This document shows, one piece after another, positions 1 to 10,800 of a stretch of 64,000 nucleotides of DNA. This DNA is from Coriolopsis trogii (taxonomy: Eukaryota > Basidiomycota > Agaricomycetes > Polyporales > Polyporaceae), in the NCBI GenBank assembly GCA_020543525.1, contig JAHYIO010000003.1, positions 1,364,001 to 1,428,000 of the forward strand, written 5' to 3'. Position numbers and translations under genes: made by a program. Each line of letters begins with the position of its first letter. Position 1 is the first letter of the stretch. Under the pieces are notes generated by a model. It searched no databases. It was not told where the DNA came from and worked only from the letters and a program-made list of their open reading frames with translations.

Positions 1-667
1 CGCTGTTGCCGCTGCCGCTGCGGTGACGGTCCCAACGCAACCAACGCAGCAGTCTCAGCACATGCGCGGGTATAGTGCCAGTGCCGTTCCCATCGCATCC
101 CCGAAGCCTCTTGCTGCTCCACAACCGCAGCGCAGCTCGAACGGGAAGATGTTCACGCCTTTCCGGCTGTTGTCCAGACGGCATCGCACCGTGTCTACTG
201 CATCCGTCGAAGCAGTGGACGGCACAGTGGTATGTCTCCCTCTCCATCGCCATGTACGTAACAGGGCGACATGCTGACTCGTAATGTAGATCAACGCGAT
301 GCTGACTGGCGGTGACTCGACGAGGAGCTCGACCGCAGGACGACCCTCGCCTCCCCTCCGCGACCCCATGACAGCCGCGCAGGAGTGGCGGAACAAGGAG
401 GAGACTGAGCAGCAGGGCCGCGGGACGCATCGGCGGCGGCGGCCTGGGGTGGTGTTCGATGTTGGCGACGAGGTCGAGGACGGCCCTGGGCCGATGCAGA
501 AGACCATGCGCCAGAACCTGCAAAACCTTCAGGCACAGATGGCACAGGCGCATGCCCAAGGTCAAGCACAGGGACAGGCGCAGGGACAGGGACACGTGCA
601 GGCCGATCATGCTCAGGCTCACTCACATGCTAAAGTATCTGTGCCGGCCAGGCAGGCAACAGCTTGA
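1..667 (+). CDS. 3' end of an unrecognised protein (5' partial)
   Basis: Two exons can be read: 2..229 (open at the window edge, codons starting at base 2) and 290..667, joined by a 60-nt GT-AG intron at 230..289 in phase 0; the stop is TGA at 665-667. The visible ~200 residues are low in complexity. They begin with an alanine run, then a Ser/Pro/Gln-rich stretch, a short basic segment with TPFRLLSRRHRT and an alternating Ala-Gln/Gly-Gln run near the C-terminus. No catalytic domain is visible, so this is probably the disordered tail of a larger protein whose folded part lies upstream of the window. I do not recognise the family. The reading frame itself is well supported, because it continues across the intron without a stop. 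Confidence 0.6.
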
Positions 668-1058
668 TAGTCATTCGCTGCCCTACTTGGAGGAATGTCG
701 TTGTACGCTTGAGGCCTCGGACAGTTAAGCTTCGTTTCTTGGTTAGTGATTCTGGATCAACGGATAGAGTTTCCCTGTTATCTGTGTATGCACCTGCTAT
801 GTAAATGTATCTCTATGTCGTCGTAGTCATCGCTGCTTGCGGGTACTGTATACATATCATAGTTTCGGATGTTTTCGTTCAGGATGTCGTTGACTGAGAG
901 TGAAACTCTCGGCTCGAAATGGCAATTTAGACGCTAAAACGAAAACAAACCCCCGTCTGCGGACCCAAGCCCGTCTCCCACATTATGTTCTGCACTTGTC
1001 GTGTATTCAACCGTCGCCTGCATAAGTCGTCATGCTACAAAAACAACTTCAAAAAACT
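668..1058. other. Intergenic, nothing recognised
   Basis: This stretch lies between the stop of the upstream partial gene and the tRNA. It is AT-richer than the flanking genes and probably holds the 3' UTR of the upstream gene. I see no open frame of note. Confidence 0.5.
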
Positions 1059-1151
1059 GGTTCGACCCGGGTTCGAACCGGAGACCTCCTGTGGACACGT
1101 GACTCCAAATCCGTGTGAGACAGACGTGATAACCAACTACACCATCGAACC
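1059..1151 (-). tRNA. tRNA-Val(CAC) with a 20-nt intron
   Basis: The complement folds as a tRNA. A perfect 7-bp acceptor stem (GGTTCGA with TCGAACC) closes it. The anticodon stem TCTGT/ACAGG carries the loop C-T-C-A-C-A with anticodon CAC. The variable loop is AGGTC, and the T arm is TCCGG-TTCGAAC-CCGGG. A 20-nt insertion at 1094..1113 sits one base 3' of the anticodon, the canonical place for a tRNA intron removed by the Sen endonuclease. The D-arm and the GTTATCACGTCTG segment match fungal valine tRNAs. The total of 93 nt equals a ~73-nt mature body plus the intron. CCA is not encoded, as expected for a eukaryotic nuclear tRNA. Confidence 0.9.
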
Positions 1152-1707
1152 ATGCATAAGTCTATAGCGGATGCGCTAACACGAGCGCGCAGGCCGTATG
1201 TTCTCCCACAACTTCAAGAAAGAGAAAACAGATGCACTAAGAGACGGTTGTATACATCGACAGAAGTCAGCTCCAATGTAAGCGATGACGATGTGTGAGA
1301 GTACTGCATTCAAATGTACAACACACTCCCCTCCATCGGTTCGTGCGTTGGCCGCGGCTTGGAGCTGGCGAAGCCGCTTGGCTCTGGGCATACTCTCTGG
1401 ATGTCGCAGTAGGAGACCCCAACATAGATTCCGTGCACTTGCCGCAGAAAGCAACTCCGGTATCTGCTGCAAAGAGTGCATGGCGGCTCCTGAAGGCATG
1501 AGAGCGAGCACGGAGCAGAGTTTGGTGGAGAATAGATCAATACCAAGAAGATAGACGCCGCCGAGTCTACATATTGGCAGACGGTGCTGCGCGCCGAGCA
1601 CCGCTCGCTGAGAACGGAGAGCAGTCCAGTCTTCTCTCTTTCTTCATACACCACCACCACCCGACGTTCCCTCCCGAGCCTCGCAGAGGCATCCTCCGTC
1701 GCCCAAG
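1152..1707. other. Intergenic; upstream region of the mannosyltransferase gene
   Basis: No coding frame is convincing on either strand, although several 60-140-codon stop-free stretches occur by chance. The last ~80 bases are C/T-rich with short CAC repeats, as is common in basidiomycete promoters and 5' leaders. This fits a 5' UTR for the gene starting at 1708. Confidence 0.45.
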
Positions 1708-3502
1708 ATGATGACGCCTATGCGTTATGTGGTTTTGGTGCTGGCCATCATAGTGAGCGACGCTCAACCCCCCCACGGCGACCGAGACTGACCAGGACAC
1801 GTAGATCAGTCTGCACTTCATCCTCTCCTTCTCCCATGAAGATTACGGTCGTGCAACGTCCTTGTCACACCTCTCCGAGCAGTTCTCCGGTCTCAAGGGC
1901 CACCCTCCATACCAAGAGGGCATCTCAGAAGACCGCTATGTCCCTCCCAAGGCCCCCGTTCAAACGCGCAAGGCCAACGCGACTTTCGTCTTGCTCGCTC
2001 GTAATAGTGATTTGAATGGCGTCGTTGTCAGTATGAAACAAGTAGGCAAGTACCCTCCGTGTCTCTATCATAGTCTGTTACCAACGTCCTATGCCAGAGG
2101 ACCGGTTCAACAAGGAGTTCCAGTACCCGTACGTTTTCCTCAACGACGAGCCGTTCACCGACGAGTTCAAAGAGTATGGTCCTTCCAATCAAGCAACGCT
2201 CGATACGTATCCTCACGCCTTCGAACAGCCGCGTTCAGACACTTACCGACGCCAAGATTGAGTTCGGGCTGATCCCCAAGGACCAATGGGTGCAGCCTTC
2301 ATGGATAGATGAGGATCGTGCAACGGCTGCTAGGAAAGATATGGTTGAACACAATGTCATTTACGGAGGTATGCCAATACCTACCTGTTCATTGCGCGGT
2401 GCTGACAGCGAGAATAGGGAGCGTTCCGTACCGTAATATGTGCCGTTTCAACTCTGGTGTGAGTAGCAGTAAGCTCATGCTGCTCTCGGTAACTGACACT
2501 TCTCCAGTTCTTCTACAGGCAACCCCTCTTGGACAAGTACAAGTACTACTGGCGTGTCGAGTGAGTTTGCAGTGTGATTATACATACAACGCTTCTGACA
2601 GGTAGCAGACCCGACGTCACCTTCTTCTGTGATTTGCATTTCGACGTATGTACGTCCTGCCTTCAGACAGACAAGACATACTGACAGTGCCATGTAGCCC
2701 CTCCTCTTCATGCAGGACAACAAGAAGGTCTATGGCTTCACGGTCTCTCTGTATGAGTATCCTGCGACCATTCCAACTCTTTGGCAAGCGACCAAGGGTA
2801 CGGTGTTCCACCCGTGTGCGCACCATCGATTCAGGCACTAAGCTGTATCCCACAGAGTTCATCAACAGCAACCCCGGTCTGGTCGACCCTGATAACGCTA
2901 TGCGTTTCATCTCCGACGACGGAGGAGAGACATACAACAACTGCCACTGTAAGTAGTCATCCCACCTGCTCGTTTCCACAGTAGCCTTATGACGCTCTTA
3001 TATGCAGTCTGGAGCAACTTCGAAATTGGTGACCTCGACTTCTGGAGAGGGGAGGCTTACCAGAAGTACTTCGACTTCCTGGACGAGAAGGGCGGTTTCT
3101 ACTACGAGGTGAGTATCAGTGCGTTCGGCTCACGGGTTCGACATTGACGCCGTCTTGGTAGCGCTGGGGAGATGCGCCCGTACACAGCATTGGCGCTGCG
3201 CTCTTCGCGAAGAAGGATCAGATCCACTTCTTCAACGAGATTGGTGCGAACTCTGATCCAGTGTTCGCTGCGCCGTTGCTCATCACGTTATTGCAGGCTA
3301 CCGCCACAATCCTTTCCAGCACTGTCCTCAGGGTGATGCGCACAAGAAAGGCAAATGCTGGTGCAACCCCAAAGAGAACTTCGGTGCGTCCGCGAAATTC
3401 ACGTCGTCGTCGTCTACAAGCAGTTCCAACTCATATCGGCATGCTCTTGTAGACTACGAGTGGTATAGCTGTCTCAAGCGCTACGACGCCATGTTCGCAT
3501 GA
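1708..3502 (+). CDS. Golgi alpha-1,2-mannosyltransferase, KRE2/MNT1 family (GT15)
   Basis: Thirteen exons: 1708..1752, 1805..2041, 2100..2173, 2229..2368, 2418..2458, 2508..2560, 2609..2645, 2698..2797, 2856..2948, 3008..3108, 3162..3243, 3297..3383, 3453..3502; 379 residues. The family transfers mannose from GDP-mannose onto O- and N-linked glycans in the Golgi lumen. Splicing the first intron creates a type II signal anchor (residues ~6-25, rich in V/L/I) after a very short cytoplasmic tail. Typical GT15 blocks follow: [15 protein letters not shown], the acidic EPDVTFFCD block (metal/donor site), [17 protein letters not shown] (which holds the family's proposed catalytic Glu) and the C-terminal CWCNP segment. 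The length agrees with yeast KRE2-type enzymes. The third exon junction is the least certain: a donor at 2042 or slightly downstream would change about two residues. The paralogue (KRE2, KTR or MNT type) cannot be assigned from sequence alone. Confidence 0.93.
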
Positions 3503-3779
3503 GGGTTCAACTAGAGCCCCGACGCTCCTGTATCGTGCTGTGCGATTATTTATTATCTCTCCGATTCACCACGCTCGCTTGCGTCTCTTGCCGCACTTCC
3601 GCAGCCTTCCTTGGACAGCTGTTTAACCTAAAGGCACAGCTCGCAACACTGCTTTCGGCATATAGACACACCCCAAACGCTCGCCGTCATCACCATAGGG
3701 ACGGCATCAGTGTGCCATGGTGGATGATGATCTATCATATGAACACTCGTCGTCGTAGGAATAGTGTCTCCACGATCCG

Positions 3780-6700
3780 TCATAGGATGGACTGCGAATA
3801 ATATTGATACTACAAAACCCACACGGTCAGGAGAGCCCATGATGGCTAAGGAGAGACTGGGGACGCATACCGAGTCGTACAGTCTTGTCCAGTTGGACCC
3901 CAGCGAGGTGTCGATGAGCCGCTGGACGTGCTCCTCTACGGCGGACTGTGTGAGGCCTTGCTGGAATCGGTCTCGGAGCTGCTGGGCGGTCTGCTCGCCA
4001 AAGGCGGCGAAACACGGGAGGGTCGAGTCCTTCTGCATCAACTCCACCAGAGCTGCCACGGACAATACATGAGTGCCCCCCTCCTCTGGACCAGGTCAGA
4101 GACATGAAGTACTCACTGACGATGCGGTCGCAATGCTTTCTAGCTGCGTCAAAGCCCTCGCGGAAGAGCTTCCGGAACTCGCGGTACGCAGGGCTATCAA
4201 GCCCGCCGAGCACCTCGATGTACTCGAGCGGGAGCTTGAACGGGGCCGCCTCGAAGCCGATGTTGCCGGGGGAGTTCGAGAGCATGAAGCCAAAGTCGAT
4301 GTGGATGAGGTGTCCGTCGCGGTCGAGGAGGATGTTGCCGTTGTGCCGGTCCTTGATCTGCAGCAGGTAGGTGACAAGCGAGTAGCCGGCGAGCGACTTT
4401 GCAAAGTTGCGTTGCGCGCGGACGAACTTCGCTGATGCGGGGTCGCCGTACGTCTGCAATGGGGCCATGGTGCGTGCAAGTGAGCATGGACGCTTGGTGG
4501 TTAGTGTGGAGGGGAAGGACGAACTGTCTGGAAGTGGTCGAGCAGGGTGACATGCCCTAGCCTGCCCTCTGCCAATCTGCGTGCGTACTCGGCCTTCTTG
4601 ATGGAGTGTATGGAGACGGCATCGGTGATTGTCTCCACCAGACCTGAGGAGTTACCTGTGATGAGTATTCGGAAACTGCATGGCGTTGATCAGGATGAGA
4701 GCGGGAGAATGAGGTCACGAAATTGACGTACTACCGCACCCAGCACTGGCAGTTTTCGTCTCTCCATATCTTCTCGAACTCCTGTATCAGCTGAACGGCG
4801 AGTTGCTCTTGTCGTAGGTCACCGCCAGTCTTGACAATTACAGACACGCAATCCCAATTTGCTATGTGATCAGATGGTTAGACAAACTCTCGCTGTCCTC
4901 GGCGGGCGTCATACCAAGATGTCCGTACGGCGACGTTTGTCGTACACGGGCCTATAGATGGGTTACTTCAGACGCGCTAGGCAAGGAGGTCAGTGATACG
5001 GACCTTCTTCGCAGCCCACGACTCGCTGAAGACCACGGCGGACGGATCGGCCTTGCTCAGCTCTCTCCTAATGATGCCCTCATCCTCGGCCGTCTTCAAG
5101 TCCCCATTCGCAGGCGTCATCCGCAACGACCCCTCGGTGATACCGTTCTCACGCATTCGCGCCATCCGCTCCTCCTCCAGCGCAAGCATCTCCTCCATGA
5201 TGCGGTCCCGGATCGCGGCCGCCTCCGAGGCCTGCAGCTTCATGCGCGATGGGGCAGGTACCGCCAACTCGCCCGCTCCTGTCACAGTACCCGGTCCTCC
5301 TCCTGCCGGCGCAGACGAAGGAGGTCCGCTGCCGTTCGCAGGCGTGCCCATCAGCCAGCCCGAACCGGGGAGCCAGCGGAGGGGTGCGATTAGCATGGAG
5401 CCTTCCACGGGCGCTGCGGGGCCCCCGGGTGCTGTTTCCCGGGCGAGGCTCGAGTTCAGCTGGGCGAGCATGACAGCCGCTGTGCGCATTCGTTCTGAAT
5501 ACTCGTCCAGGGAGAGTACGCGGGTCATAGGGGCCGTCAGAGCGGGAGTATTCGGGTCGCTGGACGTGAATGGGACTTGTGAGGCACGAGACGGAGGCAT
5601 GCTGAGGCTGAGAGAGTCCCGGGTGTGGGCGGCGAACGGATCGGGTTTGTCGGGATAGGGAGTAGTTGGGTTGGAGTTCGCGCGGGACCATGTGACCATG
5701 TCGAGCTCTTTGTTCTTTGGGGCAGGGGGGAGGACGATGGAGTCTGAGAGGTCGAAGTTCGTAGCCTTGAGCGAACCCTCGTCACCGAACAGCTGCTCTA
5801 CTAGGTCTATCTCCTCTTCTTCTGGTGGTTCTGATGGTGAAACTACCGACGGAGATGTGACTGACACTGCAGGTACGTTGTCTGTTGCATCACTCCCATC
5901 ATTGCCGAGAGCCACCTCTGACGAGTTGAGTTGGTCAGGCATGGCGCCTGACGCGGATCTTGAAGAATCGCTGCGGGCGAACGAGACAAGATCCTTTGAC
6001 GTTCCTTTCTTCTCGTTCTCTTTCACAACGATCTTCTTGAGAATCTCCTTATTGCTCCGTTTCCCTGGATCAAAGTCGAGGTCGCTGTGTAATATCTCGA
6101 CGAGTAAGAGATAAGGGGCGCGCTCAGCCGAATTGAGTACGACACTCTCTCCTGGAGGTATTCGGACGATACGATGATGAGGCTCAGGGATACCCAGAGT
6201 TGTCTGAGGCTTGTCGGACGATGTACACCACATTGGCATGCATATCTTTTGACATCACATTTAGCTCCAAAAACACTCTTGAATCTGGAAACTGACCTCT
6301 GCGGGCAACATATGGTTGAGCCCGGTTAACTCGGCTCGAAGAGCACTCACGCGGGCAGGTTTCGGTACGACCAACAGTTTGTTGCAGATGTTCTCCAAGG
6401 CAAGTATAAATTGAACCTGAACATGTATTGACTACAGTCATCGTCGCAAAACTGACATAGACGCACCTCTGAACGACAATAGTGGCCGCGCAGAAGATGC
6501 ATCTGGGAAGCAAAGTCGTACTTTTGCAACAACAAGTCGGCCGAAGGAAGACTATTTGGCCTGTAGGGATGCCGAGAGAAAGATGGTGTGGACTGGAAAG
6601 GAGAAGGAGTAGTAGCGGCACGAGACGGGGAAGCGTCCTCCTGGCCGAATGGGTCTGCTGACATCCTTGACTTTCGCGCATCGCGCAGATGCAGGGGAAG

Positions 6701-7618
6701 AGCGGGACTTGTCTGGGCAGCGATTGTTTGTCTCCTAGACATGCGTCCCGGAACGGCGGAAGGTATTTGGGCCGAACCCGAAGGCTCGGGATCCTGTCGG
6801 TCGTCAGCAGGAAAGGCTGGAGACCCTGCAATGGAGTCGTCGTCGTCGCCTGCGCTCTCAACCGTCGAGGCTATAGAAACAGATCTTGATATGGAACTAT
6901 CGTCACCCGGACGTTCTATGCTCTTGATATCCTGGCCCTGCTCATCCACACGACCTTGCTCAATCGCGACAGGGCCCATGATTTGAGTCAGGTCAGGCAT
7001 ACCAGGAGCACCTGCCCAAACCATGCCGATGCCCACCAGTGCAGGCTGGACGTGTGCCCTGACTTTCTTACGCGACGGTCCAAGTTGAGCAGGCAGAGAG
7101 GAATACGGTGTAGACGGGAGGTCGCCGAAGATGATTTCGTGACATTCGTGCAGGATTCTTTGGCAAATTAGGAAGGATGCGGGGTTGGAACGTTGTTGAG
7201 ACAAGTCTTGGGATAAGTCTTTGAGGTATGCTTGCATATACCACAAGGTCTAACTTACTTAGCCTTGGGTGAATGTAGTGCCGAAAGTGATAACGCACCA
7301 GCATAGCAATGTGGGTGGACTTATGCGCGACCTCTACCACAAAGCTCTCTAGAGCTTTGGACTGCGACGGTCGCGTCACAAGTAAATGGCTGAGGCAAAA
7401 TCGATGTCAGGTAGTTTTTACGTGCAATCCGACAGATGTAGCCACCATACGAAACCCCATACTTCTCGCAACTCCTGGGTGTCGAGCTCTCTGAGCCGCC
7501 TTGTCAGGTAGTAAGTGATGCCGATATTGTCCGCATATAGCCTAAGATACTGAAGGGCGACATGTACTGAGAAGAAGGACGGGGATAGAAACAGGCGAAG
7601 GAGAAGAGCATGCGACAT
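3780..7618 (-). CDS. PIK1: Phosphatidylinositol 4-kinase PIK1 (PI4K III beta type)
   Basis: Eleven exons on the complement, listed in ascending order: 3780..3809, 3871..4052, 4117..4453, 4525..4675, 4735..4861, 4915..4951, 5004..6245, 6297..6416, 6467..7249, 7299..7389, 7446..7618; 1,090 residues. It phosphorylates phosphatidylinositol to PI4P at the trans-Golgi and in the nucleus. The N-terminal lipid-kinase-unique domain begins directly at the start codon (LLLRLF, then LVTRPSQSKALESF). A long Ser/Pro-rich linker follows, then the HYCRSEVQFILALENICNKL block and RIVRIPPGESVVLNSAERAP. The C-terminal kinase domain has GDLRQEQLAVQL, the catalytic loop KDRHNGN and the metal-binding IDFGFM. The penultimate splice restores the usual ending of PI4KB/PIK1 proteins. 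The length is close to yeast PIK1 (1,066 aa). The intron at 7390..7445 uses a GTGGCT donor chosen because it restores the conserved VCHLLVTRPS. The gene is divergent from TRS120. Confidence 0.95.
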
Positions 7619-7880
7619 GGAGGAGTCTGAGAGAGACTCGAGGGAGGGATGAGACAGCCAAGTCGTCCGGCCACACAGCAGCCACCCTCAGCCGACGCTC
7701 TCATCCCGACGCGTCCAGCGCCCACTCCCCGCATCCCTTCCTCCTCCCGCTCGCTTTCGGCCCGCCGGGCACGCTACGCCTTCACGACTTCTACGCTGTT
7801 CATGTTCTAAAGCCTTTCCTGCACATCCACATCTGAAGCCGCCGCTCTATACACATTCTGGCGACTGAGGCTCGCTCTGA
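7619..7880. promoter_or_regulatory. Shared divergent promoter, PIK1 / TRS120
   Basis: Only 262 bp separate the two start codons, so both 5' leaders and promoters lie here. The strand facing each gene is C/T-rich (runs of CTCC and TTCC) with no clear TATA box. This fits co-expression of two trans-Golgi regulators, but that is an inference from layout. Confidence 0.55.
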
Positions 7881-10800
7881 ATGGACCCCTTCGTCTATGG
7901 CTCTCTTGCACAGGTCCGAATCCTCCTGCTTCCGGTCGGGCATATACGCCGTTCGACGTTCGAGAAATGGGCTCAGGAGATCAAGAACATTGACTCGATT
8001 AGGCTCGGGGACTTAACCACAGATATCAAGGACGAGAGATGTACGTCTACATGTGGACATACTTTGCCAAATCCTGCTTAATGTGCATCTCAGCTCGTTT
8101 CATGCCCAATCATCAACTGACCACTGGAAGCCTACACCTCTCATTCATATCCCATCCGCCGCCCGACTCCCACATACCGCTGAGTCTGCTTCGCATATCT
8201 GACTTCCCCCTCGCTGTGGTCGGCATCGCATCATGTGCACCCAACGATTCGCTTGCAACCATCCTTGCTCAGTTTCAGACCACAATCCATGAGGTGTTCC
8301 CGGCTTCCTCCATGTTTCCGCTCGCAAGCAGCTGCTTCGTGTTTGAAGAAGACGATACGACCACAAACATCCACCTCGGCGGCGACTTCCCAGGTCTGGT
8401 CGTCATTCCGAGCGTGATGGGACACAAGAGTACATACGTGGGCACTCTTGTGGCGGACCTCTGCTCAAAAGTACTTATTGAACTTGGATCTGTGGTTCGT
8501 TTGTTCTCTGTTTGTTCAAAGCCGTTGTCCGCATCTCAAACGTGAATGCAGGCGCAGACACTAGAGAATCCGCTCGGTAACGAGTATCTCAATGCCTCCC
8601 TTTTCCCTAATCTCCCCCCCTCTTCTGAGATGCCCAGGTCGCTCGACGACGAATTGCGTCGTGATTCACTTCCCTTGCTTCCATCTCACAACAGTCAACC
8701 CGATTTGAATGGCCAGCTCCGTGCCAAAACGCCTCTAGGTTTTAGGCGGGCATCAACTATGGGCCCTGGTCTACTTCCTAACCGTCATGCAAGTCTTCCT
8801 GCCAGTCCAAATCCATCAGCTGCAAAGAAGCGGCCTACCACCATAGGTGCAGCGTCCTCTCACGGTCGATTCTTCAAGGTCCTTGCAGATTTCTTCCTCA
8901 TAGCAGGTAGATTGGAAGAAGCTACAATATGGCGAGTTCGCTTGACGAGCATCACTGAATAATCTTGATCATAACTCGCTTCGTCAGGTATAATGAAGCA
9001 ATCGTGCTCTTCAAATCTTCACAAGACGTGCCTTGGCATGCCTCAGCACTAGAGGGATTAGCCACTATCCCTGTAGTCGAAGCTTGGTCTTCGACCAATG
9101 GCATTGTTCGTACACTTACACTGTCTTCTCCTGAACCTGGTTTGACCGTCTGCTCAGAATGGAGCCGCCAGCGACAAGGAACCATGGCACGATATCGCAG
9201 ACAAGCTGACACAAGCGATCGGACTTTACCAAAAGACTGCGCTCACATCCGAGTCGGAAGCCTCAGTTTCTCTTCTCACCTATCTTTATTGCTCTTCAGT
9301 CTTGCGACACAGTACCCTCCTCTACTCCGTCTGGTCCTCCAAAGGGTGGGGCCCGCTTGCCTTTACCGCCATGCTGCAGCCCGGTCCATCACTGTTCCTA
9401 CCCGCCACCCTGTCGAACAATGCTAATCCTGCCTCAAGTTCCAGCGTACGAAACACGTACGCGGCGCTCGAAAGACTTACCTCTATAACTGGGATCAGTC
9501 GAGCGCAAATCGCAGCTTCACTCTCGCAAGCGCATGGCCCCTGGCTATGGCACCTGGAAGGACGAGAACGACTTCGCATATTGCAGTACGTCGCAGCGAT
9601 GTTCGGATCTCTGGGCCACATCCGCAAGGAAGCATATATTCTACGAGAGGTGCTCGCGTGCCTCATGGATATGATTGTGTCCGGGAGGGAGGAGAGCGGT
9701 AGCGGCAGTGCGCGAGTACTAAGCGCAGGGGTCAGCAACCGAAACAACTCCCTCAATGTCATTACTGCCCAAGGGACCGTCGGCGTGCGAGAGAACGAGC
9801 GGACGGACGGCAATGAGAGCATACTGCATATTGTCAAGCATGTTTGCAGGATACACGGGATTGACCTCGAGGCTGTGAAGCTACTGGATACCAATGCGCC
9901 TAGTCGAGACAGTCGTTCATCCGAAGTCGAATCTGAGGCTGATCGCGATGAGGACCTCACCCCCGAGCCCTTTGGCTGGCCCGAACTGCAACTTGACCTC
10001 GTTCGAGAAGCAATATCCGTTGCTGAGTCCCTGCCAGGTATGTCATCACTGTATACTTGCTTCTCTTCATGAAATCAATCGCGATCATAGATTATACCGC
10101 CGTCGCTCAGTTCGCGTTGTCATGCTTGAAACTCTTGTACCCTGTCATGACCCCGAGGGACCAGCAAGATATGTATCAGCAGGCAAATAGAGCTCTCATG
10201 ACAGCAAAGCGGAGAGGAGATATGCGGACAGTCGAGTATTGGTCTGGTCAGCCAATAGTCAGCATCGAGACCCTACCGTACGACACTTTCCTACTTCCAG
10301 TCCACATTCACGCTCAACGACCTATAGGTTGCCGTTGGTGCGCATGCCAATTGAGAAGCCTATGTCAATATTGTCTGCTACGATACCAGGCGCCACCGCG
10401 GTCATTGCTGGAGTAAGGGATCCGTTCCTATACAACCCACGAAAGTTGGTGCAAGGACAGGTCAGAATTATTTCACTCCTATCATGGCTAGTGCGTTCCC
10501 TGACGATGTGCCAATAGACGAGGACTGTGCTTGTCCAGAACGAACCGTTTGACTTGGTCGTCACTCTACGGAACCCGTTCGTATTCGATCTCGAATTGCA
10601 GAGCCTGCAGCTCAGGTGCGCGACCGCCTTCAGCTGTGACATACGCAGGTTTTTATCGATGATTGATCCGATAGCACTTCCGGAGTTACCTTCCTGTCGA
10701 AATCCTCACCAGTCGTCGTACCCGCAAATTCCTTCCACCCAGTGACGATATCTGGCAAGGCCACAGAGTCCGGCACGCTCACTATCCGTGGATGCATTGT

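Noticed and set aside
1310..1660. Minus-strand open frame of 116 codons upstream of the mannosyltransferase gene
   Set aside because: Cys/Ser-rich without any motif, overlaps the likely promoter and leader, and no splice partner was found.
7418..7618. Reading PIK1 exon 1 straight through to a stop
   Set aside because: A splice at 7446 with the acceptor at 7389 restores the conserved LVTRPS block, so the read-through is an artefact.
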